A stretch of 64,000 nucleotides of DNA from DASUPK01 sp963821705 (GTDB lineage: Bacteria > Actinomycetota > Thermoleophilia > Solirubrobacterales > 70-9), in contig CAWGEV010000004.1 of NCBI GenBank assembly GCA_963821705.1, positions 62,001 through 126,000 of the forward strand, written 5' to 3'. The notes below the pieces were generated by a model. It was not told the origin of the DNA. It saw nothing but the letters and a program-made list of their open reading frames with translations, and made no database searches. Below are positions 42,930-50,928 of the stretch, in pieces. The translations under genes and the position numbers were made by a program. Position 1 is the stretch's first letter; every line of letters begins with the position of its first letter.

Positions 42930-43181
42930 CCGCGCAGCCGGCCGAACGCGGCGAGGAGCGGCAGCGACGCCTTCTGCACCGCGACCGGCGGACTCGCGGC
43001 CCAGGAGCGGCCGCCCGTGTCGACCATAGCTGGCTACAGGCTGAACCTGACCGCAACGCTCGTCCCCGCCGGCCAACGCGCCGCGGCCCTGGCGAGTTGC
43101 AAGAAGCGGGCCCACAAGCACCACTGGTCGCACAAGCGGCTCAAGAAGTGCAAGAAGCAGGCGAACTCGCTTCCGACTTGA
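42930..43181 (+). pseudogene. Downstream in-frame remnant with KK-rich tail
   Basis: After two in-frame TAG codons the frame of the 42249 gene continues openly to TGA 43181. It contains a typical C-terminal tail of secreted Thermoleophilia proteins (RAAALASCKKRAHKHH, then SHKRLKKCKKQANSLPT). No ATG; a GTG at 43017 is possible. It is either a decayed 3' end of the upstream gene or a separate small fragment. Confidence 0.4.
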
Positions 43182-43223
43182 TCCGAGTCCCGACCGCCGC
43201 TTTGACGAGCCGCGGCTACCGCC

Positions 43224-43637
43224 CTAATCCGGGGTGATCGCCAACACCACGGGATCCTCGGCGGTGACGGACCGCCCGCGAATTCGCTGAACCCCGCGAT
43301 AGATCGGCAGGATCAGGATCTTGTCGAGGCGGTACTTCCGTGCCATCAGCTCGTCAACGTGCTGCGCTTCGCCGTTTCTGTGGATCTCGGCGTGTGCAGC
43401 GATCGGTTCGCCTCGGAGTCGTCCTGAGGCACTGCACTCCGCGACCGTCACCGACGGGTTGCGGGCGATTCGCTTCACCTTGAACGAGTCCCCGTCGGTC
43501 CTGACGAAGAGCCGCCCGTTCTCCTCCACGAACCAGACTGGCGTGGAAACGCCGGTGCCGTCACGCTTGAAGCTCTTCAGGCTGAGGTACTTGCCCTTCA
43601 CCCCGTCCACCGTAGGCCGGGTCAGCGGCCCCGGCAT
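43224..43637 (-). CDS. PPOX-class F420-dependent oxidoreductase-like protein
   Basis: 137 aa split beta-barrel flavin-fold protein. KGKYLSLKSFKRDGTGVSTP then VWFVEENGRLFVRTDGDSFK and VKRIARNPSVTVAECSASGR match the actinobacterial family that binds F420 or FMN. In that family such proteins reduce biliverdin or unsaturated substrates; the substrate here is unknown. Start may alternatively be at the GTG within TRPTVDGVKG. Confidence 0.85.
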   Translation of the reverse strand: MPGPLTRPTVDGVKGKYLSLKSFKRDGTGVSTPVWFVEENGRLFVRTDGDSFKVKRIARNPSVTVAECSASGRLRGEPIAAHAEIHRNGEAQHVDELMARKYRLDKILILPIYRGVQRIRGRSVTAEDPVVLAITPD

Positions 43638-43689
43638 CGTTGGCGCACACTGGGACGACTCGGTGATTCACACGGAGAGCGGGCGGGCG

Positions 43690-44333
43690 CTAACCCTGCC
43701 AGCGCTGTCCCTGGCTGATCCGCTCCTGGCCGATCCAGGCGAAATCCATCGCCGCCTGGACCACCTCCTCCCTGGGCACCTTCGGCGATGGAGGTCCCAC
43801 CAGTCCGCCAGCGACTGCATCGCCCCGACCATCTGCTGGGCGATCATCTCGACGAACTGCGGCAGCTTCGGGAAGTCGAGGCCCTTCCGCTGGGCCTCCT
43901 CCGACATCAGCTGGACGATCGCGGCGGCCACCTCATCCCGCAGGCGGTCCAGCCGCACGGCCACGTCGGGATCCCCGGCGTTCCGGAACATGATCCGCCA
44001 GGCGCCGCGGCGCTCCTCGACGAAGCCGAAGAAGGCCTCGAGCCCCGCTCGCATCCTGGCCTCGCCCGGCTCTGCGCCCGCCACCGCTCCGCTGATCCGC
44101 TCGACCAGCTCGTGGACGTGCATCTCGAGCATCGCGACGTAGAGCTCTCGCTTGGAGGCGAAGTGCTCGTAGAGCAGGGCCTTGGAGACACCGGCCCGCT
44201 CGGCCACGGCGTCGAGGGAGGTCTCGTGGTAGCCGGTGTCGGCGAACGCCTCCCGGGCGGCCTCCAAGATCGCCTCGCGGCGATCGGCCGCGGTCATCCG
44301 GGAGCGGGTCTTCGTCTGTGTGATCGGACTCAC
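43690..44333 (-). pseudogene. TetR family regulator, one-base frameshift near 3' end
   Basis: N-terminal HTH intact: RREAILEAAREAFADTGYHE, TSLDAVAERAGVSKALLYEH, FASKRELYVAML. The ligand domain reads through MVGAMQSLADWWDLH, then the frame is lost near 43783-43788. In the next frame the family ending VPREEVVQAAMDFAWIGQE follows to a stop at 43690. One extra base (CATCGCC to CATCCGCC) would give HPPKVPREE. The gene is divergent from the R2-like/SCP2 gene with a strong palindrome between them, so it most likely represses that gene. Confidence 0.82.
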
Positions 44334-44356
44334 TTCGTACCGGCTTCGAACTCACC

Positions 44357-44378
44357 TAACTGACTAGTCAGTCAGTTA
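44357..44378. promoter_or_regulatory. Likely TetR operator between the TetR and R2-like/SCP2 genes
   Basis: TAACTGACT-AGTC-AGTCAGTTA: perfect 9-bp arms around a 4-bp centre, in the 92-bp divergent intergenic region. Size and symmetry fit TetR dimers. TACTAT at 44377-44382 could be the -10 of the R2-like gene. Confidence 0.7.
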
Positions 44379-44425
44379 CTATACGCCAGGCCTCAGCGTG
44401 AAATCGAGAGGACCAGGAGACATTC

Positions 44426-45712
44426 ATGTCGGTCGCGCAACAGAGCATCGCCGGGCAGATCACCTACGAGGACCTCTACCGCCGCTGGGAGGAGGGCAAC
44501 TGGAAGGCGACCGAGCTCGACTTCACGCAGGACAAGAAGGGCTGGGTGGCCCTCTCGGAGATCCAGCGCAAGTCCGCGCTCTGGGTCTACTCGATGTTCT
44601 TCTACGGCGAGGACGCGGTCGCCGACGGCCTCTCCCCCTACATCGAGGCGGCCCCCAAGGAGGAGCAGAAGTACTTCCTCGCCACCCAGCAGGTCGACGA
44701 GGCCCGTCACGCGGTCTTCTTCTACCGCTTCTTCAAGGAGGTCATCGGGGTCGAGGGCGATATCGCCGCGGGCCTCGAGGCCACCCTGCCGGAGCTTGGC
44801 TGGGGCTACCGGAACGTCTTCAGGCGCCTAGAGCGGATGGTCGAGGAGCTCCATCACGACCGTTCCCTCCCCAAGTTCGCCCAGGCGATCACCCTCTACC
44901 ACATGGTCATCGAGGCGACGATGGCCCAGCCCACTCAGCACTTCATCGAGGACTTCTTCGTCAAGGCCGGGACCATGCCCGGGTTCAGCGCCGGCATGGA
45001 GAAGGTCTCGCGTGACGAGCAGCGCCATATCGGCTTCGGGGTGAAGGTCCTCTCGGAGCTGTTCGCCGAGTCGGACGAGTGCAAGGCTGCCGCCTCCGAG
45101 CTGCTGCGAGAGGTCTTGCCGTATGTGACCGGGATCTTCGTGCCGCCCAACTGGGACGAGCGCTATACGACCGAGTACGGCTTCACGATGGCCGACCTTT
45201 ACGCCTGGGGCATGCGCTCGGTCGAGCAGAAGTGGCGGGCGACCGGCTACCCGCTCGACGAGCACCCGCCCGGTATCTACCCCTTCGATCCCGAGATGGC
45301 TTACGACGAGCGCGCCGAGCGGCAGATCAAGCTGCTCCGCGCCGGAGTTCTGGGAGCGCCCAACGGCAAGCCGCAGGCGAACCACGAGGTCGAGGAAATC
45401 CTCTTCGATGTGATCGCGCGATCGGCCCACACCGACGCCATCGACCGGCCGGTGACGATTCAGTGGCGCTTCGAGGACGCGGAGCCCTGGCACGTCCGCA
45501 TCGACAACGGCTCGACCAGCTCGGCGCCCGGGCTGGCGGACAAGGCCGACGTCACCCTGCGGACGACCTGGGCCAACTGGATCGACGTCTCGGTGCGCGG
45601 CCAGGACGCCCGCCGCGCGATGCTGCGCCGCAAGATCAAGCCGCGCGGCTCGCTCCGGCAGCTGGCGCGAATGCCGAAGATCTTCCCGCCGCGCGCGCAG
45701 CCGGTCGAGTAG
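44426..45712 (+). CDS. R2-like diiron protein fused to a C-terminal SCP2 domain
   Basis: 428 aa; AGGAG lies 8 nt before ATG 44426. Residues 1-300 form a ferritin-like four-helix bundle with diiron ligands of the R2/R2lox type: YGEDAVADGLSPYIEA, QQVDEARHAVFFYRFF, LYHMVIEATMAQPTQH and SRDEQRHIGFGVKVL. Residues 330-428 (RPVTIQWRFEDAEPWHVRID, LADKADVTLRTTWANWIDVS, GSLRQLARMPKIFPP) are an SCP2 sterol-carrier domain. This pairing suggests an oxidase acting on a lipid substrate presented by SCP2; that is inference. Probably controlled by the divergent TetR. Confidence 0.85.
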   Translation: MSVAQQSIAGQITYEDLYRRWEEGNWKATELDFTQDKKGWVALSEIQRKSALWVYSMFFYGEDAVADGLSPYIEAAPKEEQKYFLATQQVDEARHAVFFYRFFKEVIGVEGDIAAGLEATLPELGWGYRNVFRRLERMVEELHHDRSLPKFAQAITLYHMVIEATMAQPTQHFIEDFFVKAGTMPGFSAGMEKVSRDEQRHIGFGVKVLSELFAESDECKAAASELLREVLPYVTGIFVPPNWDERYTTEYGFTMADLYAWGMRSVEQKWRATGYPLDEHPPGIYPFDPEMAYDERAERQIKLLRAGVLGAPNGKPQANHEVEEILFDVIARSAHTDAIDRPVTIQWRFEDAEPWHVRIDNGSTSSAPGLADKADVTLRTTWANWIDVSVRGQDARRAMLRRKIKPRGSLRQLARMPKIFPPRAQPVE

Positions 45713-45721
45713 CCCCCGGGG

Positions 45722-47293
45722 CTAAGAGCTGTTGCGGCCGCAGCTCCGGGCCGCCCGCCGCGTCTTGCCCGGCGCGATCGACACCTTCACGCGCCTCGCG
45801 CGCCCGCACTGGGCCAGACGGAGCGTGCGCGCGCGAGGACCCGACACGACCTCGGCTCCGTGGACCGTCACCCCGTATCCCGACGGGTACTGGATCGCCG
45901 GGACGGCGAGCCTGGTGACCGATCCCGGGCCGAACCTCCTGCCCTTGCCCGCCCTCTTCGTCTTGTAGTCGAAGGTGAACGCGTGGGTCGCGGCGTCGTA
46001 CGCCCAGGTGCCCGGTGTGCCCGAGGTGAACGTGGCGTAGGGCTGTGCGAGGGCGGCGAGCTTCGCGGTCTTGACGTTGTCGCCGGTCGGGGGCTTGCTC
46101 GGGTCCAGGACCAGCCCCTCCACCTCAGGTGGGATGGAGCCGGTCGGATCGCCGCAGCCGCAGTAGGCCCAGTAGGTCCAGCTGATGTCGAGCGCGCTGG
46201 CCGCGGCCTGGTAGTCGGCGAAGTCCGCGATGTTGTCGCTGCTCCCGAACTCGGTCATGAACAGCGCGTCGCCGTTCCGCCGGCTCTCGTCGAGCGCATG
46301 CGTCATCGAGAGATTCGCCGAGAAGCTGCATGGCTTGCCGGCCAGATAGGGCACCAGCACCACGATCAGGGGATTGAGCTGCCCGCAATACGCATTGAAG
46401 GCGAAGCCGGCTCGCTTGTTCACCCTGCCGACCCCCGTGACACCGCCGAAGTCGAAGGTGAGGATGGGCGCCGGGAAGACCATCGTCCGCTTGTCGACCT
46501 TCCTGATCGCCCGCGTCACGCGGCGATGGAAGTCGGTCAGCGTGGTCGCCTCGAACTGCGAGATCCCGCAGCTGTCGGGAGAGGTGCCGCCCCCGGCCAG
46601 CGCGCACTGCTGAAGCGGGGTCCCCATCCAGGGCTCGTTGAAGAGGTTGTAGCCGACGATCCCCGGCTTGCTCCGGAAGCGCTTGGCGACGTGGGCCCAG
46701 GCGGCGGCGTAGAGGTCCTGCACGCCCCGGCCCGTGCCCGGGACCTGCGTGTTCGCCCAGAAGGCGTCATAGGCGTGGTTGACCGCGTTCTGGGCGACGT
46801 AGTTGGCCGGGAATCCCGTCTGCGGCAGCGCCGGCTCGGTGGCGGCCTGGCCGAGAATGGCCCAGTCCGGAGCCCCCTCCCCCTGAAAGCGCTCGTTGTA
46901 CATGTCCTGGTGGAAGTCGAGGAGGACCGAGATGCCCTGCTTGTGGAGGACCTTGTAGGTCCGCATGATCCTGCTGAGGTAGGCGTCGTCGTAGACGCCC
47001 GGCTGGGGCTCGAGCCCCTTCCAGATGATCCCGAGGCGCACCACGTTGAACCCGTTCTGGGCGAGGAAGCGCGCGTCGTCCTTGCCGAAGCCGGCCGCGT
47101 CCGGCGCGTAGCCGGCGGCCTGGACCTTGTCGACGAGGTTGACGCCGTGGAAGGTCACGACTCGGCCGTCCCGGTCGGTGATGAACCGGCCGGCGTGCCC
47201 GTAGGTTCCGCCTGAGGACGGCTTGGCCTTGGCGAGTGCCGACGCAGGCAGCGCGAGCAGGCAGATGATCACCGCGAGCAGAAGCCGCTTCAT
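45722..47293 (-). CDS. Secreted GH5 endoglycoceramidase-like glycosidase
   Basis: 523 aa. Signal peptide RLLLAVIICLLALPASALAK. GH5 TIM barrel with FHGVNLVDKVQAAGYAP, VVRLGIIWKGLEPQPGVYDD, the EGCase-typical LLDFHQDMYNERFQGEGAPD, the acid/base YNLFNEPWMGT and the nucleophile LFMTEFGSSDN. A C-terminal beta-sandwich ends the chain (RTLRLAQCGRARRVKVSIAP). Homologues cleave glycosphingolipids or sterol/alkyl glycosides. The ATG overlaps the stop of the upstream SHOCT gene by 4 nt. Confidence 0.88.
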   Translation of the reverse strand: MKRLLLAVIICLLALPASALAKAKPSSGGTYGHAGRFITDRDGRVVTFHGVNLVDKVQAAGYAPDAAGFGKDDARFLAQNGFNVVRLGIIWKGLEPQPGVYDDAYLSRIMRTYKVLHKQGISVLLDFHQDMYNERFQGEGAPDWAILGQAATEPALPQTGFPANYVAQNAVNHAYDAFWANTQVPGTGRGVQDLYAAAWAHVAKRFRSKPGIVGYNLFNEPWMGTPLQQCALAGGGTSPDSCGISQFEATTLTDFHRRVTRAIRKVDKRTMVFPAPILTFDFGGVTGVGRVNKRAGFAFNAYCGQLNPLIVVLVPYLAGKPCSFSANLSMTHALDESRRNGDALFMTEFGSSDNIADFADYQAAASALDISWTYWAYCGCGDPTGSIPPEVEGLVLDPSKPPTGDNVKTAKLAALAQPYATFTSGTPGTWAYDAATHAFTFDYKTKRAGKGRRFGPGSVTRLAVPAIQYPSGYGVTVHGAEVVSGPRARTLRLAQCGRARRVKVSIAPGKTRRAARSCGRNSS

Positions 47294-47817
47294 TCGCCGA
47301 GCAGCTTCCGCTTCTGGGCCTCGAACTCGGCGTCGGTGATCTCGCCGGCATCCCGCTGCTCGTCGAGGCGAGCGATCACATCCAGCGGGTCCTGCCTGGG
47401 TGCCGCGACCCCGCCCCCGAACCCGCCGGCGTTCGGGATCTGGACCCCCGCCTGGCCGAGGGCTCGGAAGACGGCTTCCTGCAGCCCGGGGATGGTGGAG
47501 GCGTTGATCGTCTGACCTTTCTTGTCAGGATCGATCCCGTGCTCGCGAAGCGCCTTCAGCACCTGCTCGCGGGCTCCCGTGCCGCGCAGGTCCAGGACCT
47601 GACTCGACTGCTGAGCATGGCTCGGGTCGATGCCGAGCTGCTCGAGCGCCTGGTGGGCGGTGTCGGGATTGGTCCAGCCCGCCTCCCCCATGGAGACGCT
47701 CTGGCCGCCCTCCGAGGTGGGCAGCGCGGAGCCCCGCACCGCGGCATCGAACTCGGGCGAGCCCGGCTCCGGAATGGCCCGCTCGTCCTTCTTTCTCAGG
47801 AACCCGAAGAGCCCCAC
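47290..47817 (-). CDS. SHOCT-domain protein
   Basis: 175 aa. Ends with a short C-terminal SHOCT domain, VIARLDEQRDAGEITDAEFE then AQKRKLLGE, usually an oligomerisation or tethering module. The N-terminal part has a hydrophobic MGLFGFLRKK start and segments rich in Gly and Gln, including WTNPDTAHQALEQLGIDPSH and AREQVLKALREHGID, which resemble each other as helical repeats. Function unknown. It directly precedes the GH5 gene with overlapping codons. Confidence 0.7.
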   Translation of the reverse strand: MGLFGFLRKKDERAIPEPGSPEFDAAVRGSALPTSEGGQSVSMGEAGWTNPDTAHQALEQLGIDPSHAQQSSQVLDLRGTGAREQVLKALREHGIDPDKKGQTINASTIPGLQEAVFRALGQAGVQIPNAGGFGGGVAAPRQDPLDVIARLDEQRDAGEITDAEFEAQKRKLLGE

Positions 47818-47853
47818 GCGCCGACTGTATCGCCGGGCGCGAGCCCGATCCAG

Positions 47854-48954
47854 TTAGGCGCCGGGGTCGTCCTCGGGATCGGATGAGCCGGAGCCGAGCT
47901 CGACCCCGAGCAGGTTGGCCGGGCGCCCCGGCAGGTACATGGAGGAGCCGGTGGCGAGGGCGACCTGCTTGCCCTCGGCGTTGGTGATCTCCGCGGCCGC
48001 GATCACCAGTGTCCGGCCCCGGTGCAGGATCCGGGCCCGCGCGGTCAGGTCGTTCCCGTCCGGGAACACCGGCCGCAGGTAGTTGACCTTGAAGTCGAGC
48101 GGGGCGACGGCGGTATCCGGGCCGGCGGTGCTGAAGGCAGCCGAGGTCATCGAGCTCTCCGCCAGCATCGCCGTGAAGCCGCCCTGGATCGTCCCGGCGG
48201 AGGTCGAAAGCCACTTGCTGCAGGGCAGAACCGTGACCGTCTTCCCCTCCCCGACCTCGGCGAGGCGCAGGCCGGTGAGGTGGTGGATCGGCGGGCGGGG
48301 CAGCTCCCCGGCGGCCAGCGCCCTGAGGATCTCGATGCCGCTCCGGTTCTCGAACTCCTCCTGGGGCAGAGCCTCCCCCTCCAGCGGGCGGTGCAGCGGA
48401 TCGTCGGGCGTGGCGCCCGGCGGCTCGTTCTCGTGCGGCGGCGCCTCCAGGTCCGGCGGCTCGGGGATCGGGTCGACCGGCGGGAAGATCGTGCAGCGGG
48501 TGGTGCCGTGCGAGATCAGCTGGTCGTCTCCGTCGAAGAGGAAGGCCTCGGAGATGCCCATCGTCCGCCCGCGGTGGATCAGCTGGCCGGAGCCGGTGAC
48601 CGCCGTGCCGTCCTTCGGCGCGACGGGCCGCAGGAAGGACATCGACAGCTCCGCCGTCGTCATCCCCTGGCCCGCCTCGACGGAGGAGTGGACCACCGAT
48701 CCGAGGGCTGCGTCCCCGATCACGGCCAGCATCCCGGCCGAGATCAGCCCGGACGAGTTCGCGAACCAGGGCGAGGCCGGCATGGAGAAGGTCGAGTGGC
48801 CGAGCGAGCCCTTCGTCATCTCGAGCTCGGTCAGGTAGCCCATCGGCGAATACGGGATCAGACCGCGCCGTCCGGCGCCCATGCGCTCGACCCCCGGCAG
48901 CCCCAGGAAGGAGCGGTCGGGATAACCGCCCTTGGCGGGCTCCTCCCAGATCAC
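47854..48954 (-). CDS. PaaI-type thioesterase with two hotdog domains
   Basis: 366 aa from GTG 48954. Two tandem hotdog (PaaI/YbgC-like) domains: the first with MLAVIGDAALGSVVHSSVEA and TTAELSMSFLRPVAPKDG, the second with TIQGGFTAMLAESSMTSAAF and VAPLDFKVNYLRPVFPDGND. The paired layout gives a fused dimer. It hydrolyses acyl-CoA thioesters, and the linker (PPDLEAPPHENEPPGATPDD) is disordered. Six nt downstream of a TetR gene and probably regulated by it. Confidence 0.88.
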   Translation of the reverse strand: MIWEEPAKGGYPDRSFLGLPGVERMGAGRRGLIPYSPMGYLTELEMTKGSLGHSTFSMPASPWFANSSGLISAGMLAVIGDAALGSVVHSSVEAGQGMTTAELSMSFLRPVAPKDGTAVTGSGQLIHRGRTMGISEAFLFDGDDQLISHGTTRCTIFPPVDPIPEPPDLEAPPHENEPPGATPDDPLHRPLEGEALPQEEFENRSGIEILRALAAGELPRPPIHHLTGLRLAEVGEGKTVTVLPCSKWLSTSAGTIQGGFTAMLAESSMTSAAFSTAGPDTAVAPLDFKVNYLRPVFPDGNDLTARARILHRGRTLVIAAAEITNAEGKQVALATGSSMYLPGRPANLLGVELGSGSSDPEDDPGA

Positions 48955-48959
48955 CGGAG

Positions 48960-49562
48960 CTACCCGGCGAGGAGATGCCTGGCGGCTTCGGTTCCGGCGG
49001 CGATCACGTCCTTGTGATCGCGCTCCGGGTCCGAGAGCAGCTGCAGTGCAATGCCGTCGGCGAGCGCGAAGAGCAGGGCGACGACCGCATCGATCTCGAA
49101 GCGGGGCTTGATCACACCCTCCTGCTGCTTCGCGCGCAGGATGTCCGCGACGTGACCGCGGGTCTTGTTGAAGAGCTCGCCGACCTCACGCTGGATCTCG
49201 GGATTGCGACGGCCGGCGGTGAAGAGGTCGAAGAGCAGCACCCAGAAGCCGGGATCGTTCTGGATCGAGTCCTCCAGGTCGGCGACCAGGATGCCGAGCA
49301 GCTCGTCGACCGAGGCGGCGCCGGCGAGCGGCTCGTCGAGCCGCGCGATCCGGTGCTCGGTGTCGCGCCGGACGACCTCGACCAGCAGGGCCTCCTTGGT
49401 GCCGAAGTAGTAGTGGAGGAGCCCGCGGCTCACGCCCGCCTCGCGCGCCACGTGCTCGAACGTCGAGCCGCTGATCCCGCGGCGGGCCACGCTCGAGCGC
49501 ATCGCCTCGACGATCCGCTGCGCCTTCTCGCCGCTCAGCTCCCGTGTCTTGGTTGCCTCCAC
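48960..49562 (-). CDS. TetR/AcrR family transcriptional regulator
   Basis: 200 aa. N-terminal HTH: KAQRIVEAMRSSVARRGISG, STFEHVAREAGVSRGLLHYY, FGTKEALLVEVVRRD. The C-terminal ligand domain is helical (FWVLLFDLFTAGRRNPEIQR). The next gene on the strand is the double-hotdog thioesterase, 5 nt away, so an acyl-CoA-responsive local regulator is likely. No clear operator is visible in the short gap upstream. Confidence 0.93.
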   Translation of the reverse strand: MEATKTRELSGEKAQRIVEAMRSSVARRGISGSTFEHVAREAGVSRGLLHYYFGTKEALLVEVVRRDTEHRIARLDEPLAGAASVDELLGILVADLEDSIQNDPGFWVLLFDLFTAGRRNPEIQREVGELFNKTRGHVADILRAKQQEGVIKPRFEIDAVVALLFALADGIALQLLSDPERDHKDVIAAGTEAARHLLAG

Positions 49563-49601
49563 GGCCGAAACTCTAGGACTTTGGCTGGCTGGACAGCTTG
49601 C

Positions 49602-50303
49602 TCAGCGGAGCTTGACGGGCGGGTTGTGCCCGGGGATGACCACGGCCGGATCCAGGTCGCGAATCCGCTGCCACTGCCGAAGGAGCTCGTCGCGCTCGGG
49701 GCCGAAATCCTCCGGCAGGTCCATCTCCTCGAAGTACTCGGGCAGGGGCCCGACGCAGTCGGAGGCGATCACGACCAGGCCGTCATCGGCCTCGACCAGA
49801 AGAGAAATGAGCCCGTCGCAGTGCCCCGGCGTGAGCATCCAGCGCAGGCCGGGCTCGATCTCCCCCTCCTCCCCCTCGAGGATCTCGAGGTTGGCCATCT
49901 CCAGGACGCCGGAGACGAGCTGCGCGTACGGTGCCTCGGTCTCGATCCTGTGCACGTAGGTCCGGCGCATCGGCCAGCCCGCCAGGCCCTCGGCGTGGTC
50001 GAAGTGAAGGTGCGTGAGGATCACGTCCCTGACCTCGTTCGGATCGACGCCCAGCTCCTGCATCGCCCCGATCACCGGGGCCCCCTGCATGATCAGGCCG
50101 GGGTCGACCAGGTAGTCGCGCTCACCGCGGATCAGGAGCGTGTTCGGGAAGGCGACCATCCCGGTCGCCCGCCCGCCTTCCTGCAGAGCCTTGTAGCGCT
50201 GGAAGCCGTCGGCTGAGCTGTCGATCGCGGCCGCCTCCGCCTCACCATTGGAGACGGCGAAGACGTAGCGTTGGGCCGGGACCAGTAGGTGGACACTCGC
50301 CAT
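49602..50303 (-). CDS. MBL-fold hydrolase (lactonase-like)
   Basis: 233 aa metallo-beta-lactamase-fold protein. Metal motif LTHLHFDHAEGLAGWP (HxHxDH), later MLTPGHCDGLISLLVE and VIASDCVGPLPEYFEEMDLP supply the remaining His/Asp ligands, and VVIPGHNPPVKLR the last His. This spacing is typical of the AHL-lactonase/organophosphorus-hydrolase-like branch. Cytosolic, substrate unknown. Gene is preceded (50304-50360) by a short spacer. Confidence 0.87.
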   Translation of the reverse strand: MASVHLLVPAQRYVFAVSNGEAEAAAIDSSADGFQRYKALQEGGRATGMVAFPNTLLIRGERDYLVDPGLIMQGAPVIGAMQELGVDPNEVRDVILTHLHFDHAEGLAGWPMRRTYVHRIETEAPYAQLVSGVLEMANLEILEGEEGEIEPGLRWMLTPGHCDGLISLLVEADDGLVVIASDCVGPLPEYFEEMDLPEDFGPERDELLRQWQRIRDLDPAVVIPGHNPPVKLR

Positions 50304-50360
50304 CGCGCCCAGACTAGTCGTCGCGACCGCTCAGCGAACGACACGAGACCCACTCAAAGA

Positions 50361-50387
50361 ACGAGGGCGCCCGCTGGGCGCCCTCGT
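50361..50387 (-). terminator. Rho-independent-type hairpin
   Basis: Perfect 12-bp stem ACGAGGGCGCCC / GGGCGCCCTCGT with a 3-nt loop, followed on the minus strand by TCTTT. It lies downstream of the 50410-50859 gene and ends its transcript. Confidence 0.7.
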
Positions 50388-50409
50388 AAGAAACCGGTGA
50401 TGTGGCTGG

Positions 50410-50859
50410 TCAGGCGCTCGGGACGGTCTCCGACGCCGGCGCCGGGGTGGTGGTCGAGGTGTACTCGAACTCCTCCTCCGCGCCGAACAGCTTGTCGAGA
50501 ACCATCTTGCGCGCGTCCTCACTCAGGATGAGGACCAGGGCCGCGCCGAGGATGCCCACGAGCAGGGCCTTTCCAAGCCCGAACCGGCGGCGGGTGCTCC
50601 GTCCGCGCAGCTGCTGTGAAGCATCCCGAAGTGACTCGGCCGCCGTGCGCAGATCACGCTGAACCTTCTTGTCGTCCATCAGGGCCTTCGCGGGCCCCTT
50701 CCCGTTCGACATCCGCGCGTACGCGCCCTTTGCGGCCTCGAACGCGACTCGGATGTTCTCGCGGAGCTCATCGTCCTCGATGAGCCGCCGCACGTATGGG
50801 TTGGACGCGACCGACCGGGCTGCATCTCCGGCTTTCGCGCTTCTGCTTTGTGCCCCCAT
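50410..50859 (-). CDS. Membrane-anchored hypothetical protein
   Basis: 149 aa. Helical cytosolic part (DAARSVASNPYVRRLIEDDE, LRENIRVAFEAAKGAYARMS), then a basic stretch and one transmembrane helix (GKALLVGILGAALVLILSED), ending in a short Thr/Pro/Ala-rich tail outside. Resembles small actinobacterial proteins with a conserved NPYVRRLIEDDELRENI signature that are often near stress or Lon genes. Function unknown. Transcribed away from lon. Confidence 0.7.
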   Translation of the reverse strand: MGAQSRSAKAGDAARSVASNPYVRRLIEDDELRENIRVAFEAAKGAYARMSNGKGPAKALMDDKKVQRDLRTAAESLRDASQQLRGRSTRRRFGLGKALLVGILGAALVLILSEDARKMVLDKLFGAEEEFEYTSTTTPAPASETVPSA

Positions 50860-50928
50860 GGGTCTCCTCAGATCGTTTCCAGGGTGCTCCGGGAGATTAC
50901 CCCGCCCAGCACAAATTGCACATCCGCG

